This document shows positions 9,164 to 17,682 of a stretch of 64,000 nt of DNA, in pieces. The notes beneath the pieces are model-generated. The model did no database searches. It saw nothing but the letters and a program-made list of their open reading frames with translations, and was not told the DNA's origin. The stretch is from a bacterium (GTDB lineage: Bacteria > Gemmatimonadota > Gemmatimonadetes > Gemmatimonadales > Gemmatimonadaceae), in assembly GCA_027484025.1 (NCBI GenBank), contig JAIXTI010000286.1:1-64000 (forward strand), in the 5' to 3' direction. Position 1 is the stretch's first letter; the number at the start of each line of letters is the position of its first letter. Position numbers and translations under genes: made by a program.

Positions 9164-10281
9164 TCATCGAGGTTGATCGCTCCGGCACGTTCGAAGGCTT
9201 CCGGGATCTCCTGCAGCGTGTCGCTGCCCACCCGGAAGTCTCCACACTGATCGTGCTCGCCGGAGACGATAGCGACCTCGCGCCCGAGTTGATCACCCCG
9301 ATGCTCAGGACCATCACCAAGCCGCTGTACGGTGGTGTGTTCCCGCAGCTGGCGGCCGGCTGCGAGCACTTCACGCGCGGCGCCATTGTCATCGGTTCAC
9401 GGCGTCCTGCACATGCCACGGTGGTGCACGACCTGAGTGACGCGAGCGTGCCCATCGCGCCGCAAATCGCCAATGCGATCGCCCCGGACGCCACCAACGC
9501 GCTGATGCTGCTGTTCGTCGACGGCTTCGCCAAGCGCATTGCAGCCCTGATCCGCGCGCTCTTCGAGGAGTTCGGCGTCGAGAACAACTACATCGGCGGC
9601 GGTGCCGGCTCGCTCTCCATGCGGCAGCAGCCCTGTCTCTTCACCAACGACGGCATGCTGCAGGACGCGGCCATTCTGCTGCAACTCGATTGGCCCAGTG
9701 GCGTCGGCGTGTCGCACGGGTGGGAAGCCATTTCCGAACCGCTCAATGTCACGAGCGCGCATCATACGACCATCAAGACGCTCAATTACGAACCGGCGAT
9801 CGACGTGTACCGCCGGATCGTCGAACCGGTCGCCGGGCAGCCGGTGGTAGCCGACGCCTTCTTCGATGTAGCCAAGGGGCACCCGTTCGGCATTCGTCGG
9901 CTCGACAGCGATGTCATCGTGCGCGATCCGCTCGTCCTGACGCCGGAAGGAGACATCGTCTGCATCGGCGAAGTCCCGGAGGGCGCGTTCGTCCAGATCC
10001 TGCGCGGAGACGCCGAGTCGCTCATCTCCGCCGCGCGCCGAGCCAGTGAACTGGCACAGCAGTCGTTCCCCGACGGCCACACGCCGCGCTTCCGTTTCGT
10101 GATCGATTGCATTTCGCGCTCATTGTTCCTGGGAACCGATTTCCAGCGAGAGCTCGCCGCCATCGACGACGGTCTCCCCATGGTCGGTGCGCTCACCCTC
10201 GGCGAGATCGCCAACAGCGGCCGTGACTTCCTCGAGTTCTACAACAAGACGGCGGTGGTTGGTCTCATCGCCACGAGCTGA
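9160..10281 (+). CDS. FIST domain sensory protein (FIST_N plus FIST_C)
   Basis: A 373-residue protein with no signal peptide or TM segment. The N-terminal half contains the FIST_N pattern (LYGGVFPQLA, later YIGGGAGS). The C-terminal half has the FIST_C pattern ending in ALTLGEIANSGRDFLEFYNKT. FIST domains occur beside or inside signal-transduction proteins and are predicted to bind small ligands, possibly amino acids; their biochemistry is poorly known. Translation is coupled to the preceding receiver gene by a 4-base overlap, and the hybrid histidine kinase begins 12 bases downstream. The arrangement suggests that this is the input module for that kinase. Confidence 0.88.
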   Translation: MIIEVDRSGTFEGFRDLLQRVAAHPEVSTLIVLAGDDSDLAPELITPMLRTITKPLYGGVFPQLAAGCEHFTRGAIVIGSRRPAHATVVHDLSDASVPIAPQIANAIAPDATNALMLLFVDGFAKRIAALIRALFEEFGVENNYIGGGAGSLSMRQQPCLFTNDGMLQDAAILLQLDWPSGVGVSHGWEAISEPLNVTSAHHTTIKTLNYEPAIDVYRRIVEPVAGQPVVADAFFDVAKGHPFGIRRLDSDVIVRDPLVLTPEGDIVCIGEVPEGAFVQILRGDAESLISAARRASELAQQSFPDGHTPRFRFVIDCISRSLFLGTDFQRELAAIDDGLPMVGALTLGEIANSGRDFLEFYNKTAVVGLIATS

Positions 10282-10293
10282 GTCGGACGCGCC

Positions 10294-12729
10294 GTGCAAC
10301 TCACCATTGAAACACAGGTACTCTACGAACTCGCCTTGAGTATTGGCGAGAGCAGTGAGCTGGTCCCCATGTTGCGGCATACGGTGTCGGAGCTGTTGCG
10401 ATTGACCAATGCCAGCGGCGCCTGTGTCATTCAGATGGGGGCGGGAAACGAGGTCGGTGATGCCAAGGGGCACCCTGAGTACGTCTGCATGTTGCCCAAG
10501 AATCTCCATCAGCATGCAGCGCACCGGGCATTCAGCGCACGCTGGCAACTCGCGCCCCTCTACCACGCGTTGCTCGAACGGCCGGAGCAGCTGCCGCTTA
10601 CCGTGCAGCTCGCCGATACCACCATACATGCATTCCTGCTGCCCCACTTCGGCGTGCTGTTGCTGTTTCGCAAGCAGGGCCCATTGGCGGAGAACTTCCT
10701 GCGCGCCTTTGGTCCGCTGGCGCGCAAACTGGGGAGTGCCGCACGATCGTGTGTGCTCGAGGAAGAGTTGCGCCGGCAGTCGTGGCGCCTCGAAATGGCG
10801 ACGAGCACCGCGAACATCGGGGTGTGGCAGTTGGATATTGCGAGCGGCACACTGACATGGGATGACGCGATGCATCGCATGTTCGGCATCGACGTCGACC
10901 TGTTTCATGGCCACATGGAAGAGTTTCTTGCGGCGATCCACCCGGACGATCGGGAGCGCGTGGCCACCGAGTTGCCGCTGCTCATGACCGGCGATCGCTT
11001 CGAGATCGAATTCGCCATTATCCGCGGCGACGGGGCCCGTCGGCAGATCTACGGCTGCGGACGTATGCAACGGGATGCCGACGGCGCTCCCGTGACACTC
11101 CTCGGCATCAACACCGACATCACCTCGCGGAAGGAAGCCGAAGCGGAGCTGCGCCGCGCCCGTGATCTGGCCGAAGCCACGAACCACGCCAAAAGCCATT
11201 TCATCGCCAACATGAGCCACGAGCTTCGTACACCGCTCAACGGCATCATCGGCATGACGGAGCTGGCGCTCGAAAGTGGTTTGAACGAGACGCAGCGCGA
11301 GTATCTCCGCGTGGCACGATCGTCGGCGGACAGTCTGCTCACCATTCTCAACGACATCCTCGACTTCTCGAAGATCGACGCTGGCGAGATGCTCGTGGAG
11401 ACAATTCCCTTCAGTCTCCCGGTCGTCGTCGCGGAATCGCTCAAAAGTCTCACGAGCCGCGCGGCGCAGAAGCAGCTCGAGCTCGTGCTCGATTTGCCAA
11501 CCGATTTTCCGGCGTTCAACCTCGGCGACCCCGGTCGACTGCGGCAGATTCTCGTGAACCTGTGCGACAACGCCATCAAGTTCACGAAACATGGCGACAT
11601 CGTGGTTCGGGTGCGCGCAACCGCGGACGGGCCCGTCGATCACGTCACGCTGATGGTGAAGGACAGTGGCATCGGCATCGCGCCCGACAAGCTCGAACAG
11701 ATCTTCGACGCGTTTCAGCAGGTCGATGCGTCCATTACGCGTCGCTTCGGGGGGACCGGCCTGGGGCTGAGTATCTCGCGCCGACTCGCGAAGCTCATGG
11801 GTGGCGAACTCACCGCGGTCAGCACGCTCGGCGAAGGCAGCGAATTCACGCTGACCCTGTCGCTACCACGCGCCGAGACGCCGGCGGACGTGTCGTTGCC
11901 GGCGCGCTCGCGGTGGGCAGGGCGGCGCGCGTTGCTCATCGACGATCATGCGCTAGGGCGCACCACCTTGTCCCTCTGGCTCCGCCACTGGGGGTTCGAT
12001 GTGGCCGAAGCACCAGACGGAACATCGGGCGTTGCCGCCCTGCGCGCGGCGAATCACACCGGAAACCCCTTCGACACCGTCATCACCGACGCGCTCATGC
12101 CCGGTCTCGACGGGTTCGAAGTGGCGGGCGTCATCGCCGCGGAGCAGCTGCTGCCACCTGGCCGGGTGGTCATGCTGTCGTCCGGAGGGCGCCGCGGCGA
12201 TGCCGCCCGGTGTCGCGAACTCGGCATTGCCGGCTTTCTCACCAAGCCGGCCACGCCGACCGAGCTGCGCGAAGTGCTGTCGCGGGTACTCGATGCCCCG
12301 GAAGGCGCCGAGCCGACTGGCGAGCTCATTACACGACACCTGCTCAAGGAACGTCCTCGCGCGCGGCGCGTGCTGCTCGTCGAAGACAACATCGTGAATC
12401 AGGCGGTCGCGGAAGGGATGCTCGTGAAGCTTGGCTACGAGGTGTGCGTGGCGGAGAACGGCGAAGAGGCGCTCGCGCGCACTGATGCCGAGTCGTTCGA
12501 CCTCATCTTCATGGACATGCAAATGCCCGTGCTCGATGGCGTCGCCGCAACGCGGGAGATCCGTCGCCGCGAGGGTTCGGAGCGGCGTACGCCGATCGTG
12601 GCGATGACGGCCAACGCGATGGTTGACGAACGCGACCTGTGTCTCTCAGCGGGCATGGACGACCACCTGGCCAAGCCGGTCCGCCTGGCCGTGCTGCAGG
12701 ACGTCCTGCAGCGCTACGCCCCGCGGTAG
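10294..12729 (+). CDS. Hybrid sensor histidine kinase (PAS-HisKA-HATPase-REC-REC)
   Basis: An 811-residue soluble hybrid kinase starting at GTG. Residues 1-150 are a divergent N-terminal (GAF-like) region and 165-280 a PAS/PAC domain (GINTDITSRKEAE). HisKA follows, with phospho-accepting H309 in NMSHELRTPLNG. The ATPase domain shows N (LCDNAIKFT), G1 (DSGIGI) and G2 (GGTGLGLS) boxes. Two receivers come next: the first (about 548-665) has 'VITDALMPGLDG', the second (about 690-805) 'LIFMDMQMPVLDG'; both keep the Asp and a KP lysine. This is the BarA/ArcB-like layout but lacks a built-in HPt, which the convergent HPt gene 20 bases downstream can supply. No TM helix means a cytoplasmic signal, plausibly through FIST. 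Confidence 0.92.
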   Translation: MQLTIETQVLYELALSIGESSELVPMLRHTVSELLRLTNASGACVIQMGAGNEVGDAKGHPEYVCMLPKNLHQHAAHRAFSARWQLAPLYHALLERPEQLPLTVQLADTTIHAFLLPHFGVLLLFRKQGPLAENFLRAFGPLARKLGSAARSCVLEEELRRQSWRLEMATSTANIGVWQLDIASGTLTWDDAMHRMFGIDVDLFHGHMEEFLAAIHPDDRERVATELPLLMTGDRFEIEFAIIRGDGARRQIYGCGRMQRDADGAPVTLLGINTDITSRKEAEAELRRARDLAEATNHAKSHFIANMSHELRTPLNGIIGMTELALESGLNETQREYLRVARSSADSLLTILNDILDFSKIDAGEMLVETIPFSLPVVVAESLKSLTSRAAQKQLELVLDLPTDFPAFNLGDPGRLRQILVNLCDNAIKFTKHGDIVVRVRATADGPVDHVTLMVKDSGIGIAPDKLEQIFDAFQQVDASITRRFGGTGLGLSISRRLAKLMGGELTAVSTLGEGSEFTLTLSLPRAETPADVSLPARSRWAGRRALLIDDHALGRTTLSLWLRHWGFDVAEAPDGTSGVAALRAANHTGNPFDTVITDALMPGLDGFEVAGVIAAEQLLPPGRVVMLSSGGRRGDAARCRELGIAGFLTKPATPTELREVLSRVLDAPEGAEPTGELITRHLLKERPRARRVLLVEDNIVNQAVAEGMLVKLGYEVCVAENGEEALARTDAESFDLIFMDMQMPVLDGVAATREIRRREGSERRTPIVAMTANAMVDERDLCLSAGMDDHLAKPVRLAVLQDVLQRYAPR

Positions 12730-12748
12730 CGGGAGCGGCCGGGCGGTA

Positions 12749-13102
12749 TCAGGGCGGCGACGCGGCAGACGTGATCGCCGTGAGCGTGGCCGCCGCCACG
12801 GCCGGCAGGAGTGCTGCCGCTTGGGTCGCCGCCGGGCCATCGCCCCGCTGAGCACACTGCTCCACCGCGCCGGCCTGCTGCGCCAGCCGCGCCGCGCCCA
12901 CGGAGCCCGCCGCACTCTTGAGTTGGTGAGCGGTGCCGCGGGCGGCGGTCAGCTCGCCAGACGCCAGCTGTCCCTCGATCGTGGTGATCAGGGCGAGCGC
13001 CTGCGTGCGAAACGTCGCCAGCACGTCATCGAGCCGCGGACCGAGCATACCACGCAGCTCCCGTAAGACAGCCAAGTCGAGCAAGTCGTCATGAATTGAC
13101 AT
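12749..13102 (-). CDS. Stand-alone HPt (histidine phosphotransfer) protein
   Basis: A 117-residue all-helical protein starting MSIHDDLLDLAVL. The track ORF is longer, but its first 56 residues are non-domain sequence; the ATG at 13102 fits the usual HPt start. Residues 56-66 read GTAHQLKSAAG, the canonical HPt motif, with H59 as the phosphotransfer histidine. HPt proteins carry phosphate between the receiver of a hybrid kinase and a final response regulator. The gene is convergent with the hybrid kinase, with 19 bases between stops, so it needs its own promoter. Kinase (REC-REC), HPt and the receiver protein at 8318 together make a complete relay. Confidence 0.87.
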   Translation of the reverse strand: MSIHDDLLDLAVLRELRGMLGPRLDDVLATFRTQALALITTIEGQLASGELTAARGTAHQLKSAAGSVGAARLAQQAGAVEQCAQRGDGPAATQAAALLPAVAAATLTAITSAASPP

Positions 13103-13172
13103 GCGGTACGATGGGCAGCCGCAACGGACTTCGCCACTGGCGAGCTTCAGGCGCGCGCCACAGCTTCGGGGC

Positions 13173-14921
13173 ATGACTTCCTTTCGCGCACTTTCCCTCA
13201 GCGCTGCCGCACTACTCGCGGTAGCGCCCAACTCGGCACGGGCCAGCACTGCCACGCCCCCGGCGCTCACGCGTTCGGCCGCCCGCGTCGAGCGCCCGGC
13301 CGACAGTTACGCCGACCTGCTCGCACTCTTTTCCAGCTGGCGCACCTTCGAGGAGGCACCGCGCGTCAACGGGGTGCCCGACTACACGGCCCCCACGCGG
13401 GCACGTCGACTCGACGAGCTGAAGGCGCTCCAGCAGCGACTCGCAGCGATCGACACCACCGGCTGGCCGATCTCGCGGCAGGTGGATTGGCACATCGTGC
13501 GCGCCGAAATGAACGGCATGCTCTATCACCTCACCGTGCTGCAGCCGTTCGCCCGCGACCCGGCCTACTACGCCTCGGTGCGCACCGAAGAGAGTGATAC
13601 ACCGGCCGAAGAAGGGCCGACGATTCACGGAGCCATCCGCTTGTGGCAGTATGGCATCTGGCCGCGCACGGCACTCGACACCGTGAAGCCGCTTACCACG
13701 GACGAACGCACCCGTCTCACAGCCGCCTTGCGCACGGTGGCTCCGCTACTGGCGCAGGCGCGTACCAATCTCGCCGGTGCCAACGCGAAGGACTTGTGGG
13801 TCGGCGGTGTGCGTGCCTTCGACGAACAGCACGAAGCACTCGGCGTGCTCGCGGGGCGTGTGAAAACGTTGCACCCCAGCGAAAAGTCGCTTCAGGCCGC
13901 CATCACGGATGCGAGCAGCGCCACCGAGCAGTTCATCACCTGGTTGAAGGCAGAATCGCCGGCGCGTACTGGTCCGTCGGGGATCGGCAAAGAGCAGTAC
14001 ACGTGGTACCTGCGCAACGTGCTGCTCATGCCCCTTACGTGGGATGAAGAGGTGACGATTCTGCGCCGCGAACTGGCCCGTTCGCACGCGTCGCTGCGCT
14101 TCGAGGAAGCACGCAACGCGGCGCTGCCGCCGATGCACGTAGTGGCCAATGCCGCGGAGTTCGCGGCGCTGCAGGACCAGTTGCTCCCCAAGTATCTGCA
14201 GTTCTGGAAGGATAAGCAGATCATGACCGTGGAGCCGTGGATGGACCGGGCGTTGCGCGAACGTTTCTCCGGATTCTCGCCGGAACCTACGCGTAACTTT
14301 TTCGCGCAAGCGACGCACCGCGATCCGCGCACCTTGTGGACACATCAGGTCCACTGGTGGGACAACATGCGCATCCGGGTGGCTCCGCATGCCAACCCCA
14401 TTCGCCGTGAACCGCTGCGCTACAACGTGTGGATGAGTCGTGCCGAGGGCATGGCGACGGTCATGGAAGAGTGGACGATGAACGCCGGTCTGTACGACGA
14501 CAGCCCGCGTTCACGCGAGATCGTGTGGGCCATGTTGGCGGCGCGCGCGGCCCGCGGGTTGGGCAATCTGTACGCGCACGCCAACGATCTCGACATGGCC
14601 GGCGCTGGTGAAGTGCACGTCGGATGGACCCCGCGCGGCTGGATGCGCCGCGATCCGCTGCTTGGCTTCGAGCAGCATTTGTATCTGCGTCAGCCGGGCT
14701 ACGGCGCGACCTACGTGAGCGGTGGCCGCTTGCTCGAAGAAGCGATCGCCGAGCGCGCGCGTCAGCTGGGTCCGCAGTTCACCATGCGCGGGTTCTTCGA
14801 TGAACTCAACGCGACGGGGATGATTCCCGTGTCGCTCATTTATTGGGAACTCACCGGCGACGATCGCATGATTCGCGAGTTGCGCGATGGGCAGGGGCCG
14901 CTGCCGTTCCGGAAGGACTGA
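13173..14921 (+). CDS. Exported DUF885 family protein (putative metallopeptidase-like)
   Basis: A 582-residue protein with a signal peptide (LSLSAAALLAVAPNSARAS) if translation starts at the ATG at 13173; the track start 72 bases upstream would put non-signal sequence first. The C-terminal part has the DUF885 pattern: the helix 'GMATVMEEWTMNAGLYDD', then 'QPGYGATYVSGG' and 'LNATGMIPVSLIYWELTG'. DUF885 proteins are mostly helical and resemble zinc peptidases (M2/M3-like), but the plain HExxH is absent here: the region reads MEEW, so metal chemistry is doubtful. It lies head-to-head with the HPt gene and converges on the reductase-like gene. Confidence 0.78.
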   Translation: MTSFRALSLSAAALLAVAPNSARASTATPPALTRSAARVERPADSYADLLALFSSWRTFEEAPRVNGVPDYTAPTRARRLDELKALQQRLAAIDTTGWPISRQVDWHIVRAEMNGMLYHLTVLQPFARDPAYYASVRTEESDTPAEEGPTIHGAIRLWQYGIWPRTALDTVKPLTTDERTRLTAALRTVAPLLAQARTNLAGANAKDLWVGGVRAFDEQHEALGVLAGRVKTLHPSEKSLQAAITDASSATEQFITWLKAESPARTGPSGIGKEQYTWYLRNVLLMPLTWDEEVTILRRELARSHASLRFEEARNAALPPMHVVANAAEFAALQDQLLPKYLQFWKDKQIMTVEPWMDRALRERFSGFSPEPTRNFFAQATHRDPRTLWTHQVHWWDNMRIRVAPHANPIRREPLRYNVWMSRAEGMATVMEEWTMNAGLYDDSPRSREIVWAMLAARAARGLGNLYAHANDLDMAGAGEVHVGWTPRGWMRRDPLLGFEQHLYLRQPGYGATYVSGGRLLEEAIAERARQLGPQFTMRGFFDELNATGMIPVSLIYWELTGDDRMIRELRDGQGPLPFRKD

Positions 14922-14933
14922 GCTTTACGTCCG

Positions 14934-15491
14934 TCAGGACGGGCGCGGAATCGTATAGCGAAGCTGTGCGAAGACGCCCCCGACCTGACGGACGTCGGCG
15001 AGCACGAACGGCGGGGTCACGATACGGCGCGGCAACAACGGCATGCCACGACCGAGCGTGACCGGCACAATGGTAATGATGAGCTCGTCGAGCAGGCCGG
15101 CGTCGCTGAATTGTCCGGCCAGCTCACCACCGCCCATGATCCAGATGTTCTGCGTTCCGGCCGCCGCCTGCATGGCACGGTGCACGGGACGGACATCGCC
15201 GCGCACGAAGGTCACGTCGGCGCCCTCCAGCCGCGGCAACGCGCGTGACGTGAAGACCCACGTCGGTTGCGTATACGGCCACGCCATCGGTTGCGGGGCA
15301 TCCGGCGCGAAATGATGGCGCCACAGCCACTCGTACGTGTGCGAGCCCATGCACAAGGCACCAACCTGCGACAGGAACGGAAGGTAATCGGTTTCGATAT
15401 CCTGCGGAAATTGAAAGAGCCATTCGAGCGAATGATGCTCGTCGGCCAGGAACCCGTCGAGCGATGACGCGGTGTAGTACTGCGTGGACAT
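14934..15491 (-). CDS. Dihydrofolate reductase family protein (RibD C-terminal-like)
   Basis: A 185-residue soluble protein matching the RibD_C/DHFR-like fold: an N-terminal 'YYTASSLDGFLAD' strand-helix, a central 'GALCMGSHTYEWL' and the NADPH-binding 'IWIMGGGELAGQFSDAGLLDELIITIVPVTLGRGMP'. Proteins of this group (YwjB/YyaP-like) are presumed NAD(P)H-dependent reductases of unknown substrate. It is not expected to be the essential folate enzyme, because the family is distinct from FolA. The gene is convergent with the DUF885 gene, 12 bases apart, and 12 bases downstream of the TPR gene on the same strand. Confidence 0.85.
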   Translation of the reverse strand: MSTQYYTASSLDGFLADEHHSLEWLFQFPQDIETDYLPFLSQVGALCMGSHTYEWLWRHHFAPDAPQPMAWPYTQPTWVFTSRALPRLEGADVTFVRGDVRPVHRAMQAAAGTQNIWIMGGGELAGQFSDAGLLDELIITIVPVTLGRGMPLLPRRIVTPPFVLADVRQVGGVFAQLRYTIPRPS

Positions 15492-15503
15492 GATTCGATA
15501 GCG

Positions 15504-17192
15504 CTAGGGTTCTGTGCGGTCTGGCGAGTCCTGCCACGCATCCCCGTACAACACCGGCCCGCACGAATGACAAATGGAGTGACTGAAGGTCGCATCGGAA
15601 TGTCGCGACACGTACGACTCCACGGCCTGCCAGTAACCTTTGTCATCGCGCACGCGCTTGCAACTGGCGCAGATGGGGATGAGGCCGGAGAGCGTTTTGA
15701 CTTCGGCAAGCGCATCCCGCAATTCGCTGTTGGCGCGCGACAGCTCCGACTCGCGGGTTTTCCCCAGCCGGTTGTACCGCACCAGCTGATAGATCAGCAA
15801 CGCCGCCAACAGCAGGACAATCAAGCCGAACAGGGCGCGTTGCTGCTGCTGCGCAATGACGGCGCTCTGCCGTGCCTGCGCGTCGCGAAGCCGCGCATTC
15901 TCGATCCGCTGCCGTTCGCGCTCTTCGCGAGACTCCTCGGCCGCGAGGCGCTGCGCCGTGAAACGATCGAAGATGGTATCGCGCACGGCATCGGCCGTCC
16001 GGAGATGGCGGAGAGCGGCGACCGCATTGCCCGCCTGTTCCTCTGCACTGGCCAACAGCTGTAGCCCCTCCAGCAGGAGCAGTCGTTGGTTCACGGTACG
16101 GGACAGGACAACGGCACGGGTCAGCATGCGCCGCGCCGCGGGTATATCGCCCAGCGCGATATACGCTTCGCCGAGCGATGTGAGCGCGCGCGCCTGCCCG
16201 CGGATGCTGCCGCGCGAAGCGCCCACCGCCAGCACCGAATCGAACACGGGAATGGCACCGCGCGCGTTTCCCTCCCGCAACAGCAACGTGCCGCGAACGC
16301 TGGCGTTCAATGACCATCCGCTCAACGAATCCAGCTTCGTGATCGTTGGCTGCCCGGCATCGTAGATGCGTGTGGAACGCGCAATTGCTTCGCGCGCTTT
16401 TGCAAACTCGCCCATGTCGACGTACAGCGCCCCGAGGCTGTTGAGGGCATATCCCAACGTGGTTTTGCTGGGTGACCGCGTTCCGTACTGCACCGCCTCC
16501 AGCAACACCTTTTCCGCCCGCTCGAACTGGCGCCAATCGTGGTACGTCTTGCCGATGTTCGTCAGAATCCGTGTCACGCCCGCCGTGTCGCCTTTCGCGC
16601 GACGCAGTGCGAGCGCATCGGTCCATGCGGCCACGGCAGGCTCGTAGTTCCCCAATTGATAATGCGCCGACCCGATGCTGTTGAGCGTCTGGAGCGCGCC
16701 CGCAGAATCGCCGAGCGACAGACGGATGTCGCGCCCTCGCTCCATGTAGGTGAGCGCGCTGTCGTATTGGTTGGCGCGCAACTGCTCGAACCCCATCGAC
16801 AGCATCACATTGGCGGTCTGTGCCGTTACAGGGAGCACCCGGGCCAGGTCTACCGCGCGTCGGAAGGCGGCCAGCGACGAGTCGATCCGGCCCTCGCTTT
16901 CATGCGCCTCGGCGAGCCCCTGGAGCGCCGTCAGCATCGCCGTCGACTTGTCCCCACGGCGCTGAAGACTGTCCACACTGGCCTGCCATTGGGCCGCCGG
17001 ACGTACGGGCTCCTGCGCCTGGAAGGGCGCGGGCGCGAGGAGGATGCATCCCAGCAGCAGCTGAAAACCACGGCGACGAGGAAACACGCGGGCGGGACGA
17101 AGGGGAATCCGGCTAAATCGGGATAGCTGGCAGCCGGGACTGCACCAGAAAGGTACACCAACCGATATTTGAATGAGTTGCTCCCGTTTCAC
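15504..17192 (-). CDS. TPR-repeat membrane protein with C-terminal Cys4 motif
   Basis: Up to 562 residues. A hydrophobic segment near residues 43-60 (GFQLLLGCILLAPAPFQAQ) is a signal peptide, which favours an internal GTG start at 17087 over the track's GTG at 17192. About eight tetratricopeptide units follow (for example YDSALTYMERGRDIRLSLGD), then a coiled coil rich in E/R/Q (residues 400-440), one TM helix (LFGLIVLLLAALLIYQLV) and a second short coiled coil. The end carries two Cys pairs, ICASCK and ICHSC, separated by a 'DDKGYWQAVESYVS' segment. That cysteine module is common at the tail of receiver, PAS and GAF proteins. The TPR-coil-TM layout recalls histidine kinases, but no kinase domain is present. 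Confidence 0.8.
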   Translation of the reverse strand: MKREQLIQISVGVPFWCSPGCQLSRFSRIPLRPARVFPRRRGFQLLLGCILLAPAPFQAQEPVRPAAQWQASVDSLQRRGDKSTAMLTALQGLAEAHESEGRIDSSLAAFRRAVDLARVLPVTAQTANVMLSMGFEQLRANQYDSALTYMERGRDIRLSLGDSAGALQTLNSIGSAHYQLGNYEPAVAAWTDALALRRAKGDTAGVTRILTNIGKTYHDWRQFERAEKVLLEAVQYGTRSPSKTTLGYALNSLGALYVDMGEFAKAREAIARSTRIYDAGQPTITKLDSLSGWSLNASVRGTLLLREGNARGAIPVFDSVLAVGASRGSIRGQARALTSLGEAYIALGDIPAARRMLTRAVVLSRTVNQRLLLLEGLQLLASAEEQAGNAVAALRHLRTADAVRDTIFDRFTAQRLAAEESREERERQRIENARLRDAQARQSAVIAQQQQRALFGLIVLLLAALLIYQLVRYNRLGKTRESELSRANSELRDALAEVKTLSGLIPICASCKRVRDDKGYWQAVESYVSRHSDATFSHSICHSCGPVLYGDAWQDSPDRTEP

Positions 17193-17224
17193 TCCCGCTG
17201 TTCACCACCTCCGTATCCGAATTC

Positions 17225-17425
17225 ATGTTCAAAGACCTTTGCGATGATGCGCACGAAGCGCACTCGCTGAAGCTGATCAATCGCGTCGTGATGATCATCG
17301 GCGTGGTGTTCCTGTCGTTCGGCGCCATCGCCATCTCCACGCGTCTCGGCGCGACGCATCCGCCGGCCTCGACGGCGTACGGCACCAAGCAGGCGCAGCC
17401 GGACGCGGCCGTCTTCGGCGACTGA
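17225..17425 (+). CDS. Small single-pass membrane protein, unknown function
   Basis: A 66-residue ORF (MFKDLCDDAHEAHSLKL...) with one clear hydrophobic helix at residues 20-40 (VVMIIGVVFLSFGAIAIS) and a short Pro/Ala-rich polar tail. Third codon positions are almost all G or C, as in neighbouring genes, which argues for real coding. I do not recognise the family and see no convincing Shine-Dalgarno sequence. It is divergent from the TPR gene and is followed by a strong hairpin at 17446-17483 that could end its transcript. Confidence 0.5.
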   Translation: MFKDLCDDAHEAHSLKLINRVVMIIGVVFLSFGAIAISTRLGATHPPASTAYGTKQAQPDAAVFGD

Positions 17426-17445
17426 AGGCAGGCAGCTCGGCGCTC

Positions 17446-17483
17446 CTCACTGCTCCGGCTCAGATCCGAGTGGGAGCAGTGAG
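17446..17483 (+). terminator. Perfect 11-bp stem hairpin after the small membrane ORF
   Basis: CTCACTGCTCC pairs perfectly with GGAGCAGTGAG across 16 bases, and the loop itself has a partial dyad (CTCaGATCcGAG). It begins 20 bases after the stop at 17425, a typical terminator place, but no T-run follows. It may instead be one arm of the repeat cluster described at 17446-17640. Confidence 0.4.
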
Positions 17484-17640
17484 AACGAGAGTTGAGCGCG
17501 AGCCTCGGATAGGTGTGAGAGTTCAGTAACACAGCAGTGAGAAGTGAGGACCCGCGGTTCGTGGTCTGACCGCTCGCCGCTGCGTGACTGGACTCTCACT
17601 GCTTTCAGAGACTCGACTCTCGCTTCTCGACTCTGAGATA
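17446..17640. repeat. Cluster of CTCACTGCT/AGCAGTGAG inverted and GACTCT direct repeats
   Basis: In the gene-free stretch 17426-17682 the 9-mer CTCACTGCT occurs at 17446 and 17595 and its complement AGCAGTGAG at 17475 and 17533. GACTCT occurs at 17591, 17615 and 17629, and GAAGTGAG at 17541. The composition (alternating GAG/CTC) differs sharply from neighbouring coding DNA. This looks like a small interspersed palindromic repeat cluster. No gene, tRNA or promoter is recognisable in it. Confidence 0.5.
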
Positions 17641-17682
17641 TCAGTTCCCGAATCTCCCGCCTCAGGTCTGAGCAGATGAATC

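Noticed and set aside
14928-14941. CGTCC-gtca-GGACG hairpin between the DUF885 and reductase genes
   Set aside because: Only a 5-bp stem; could occur by chance in GC-rich DNA.
17113-17532. 139-residue minus-strand ORF in the 17.2-17.5 kb gap
   Set aside because: It covers the repeat cluster and the small membrane gene, with poor codon bias and many Ser/Cys residues; a shadow.
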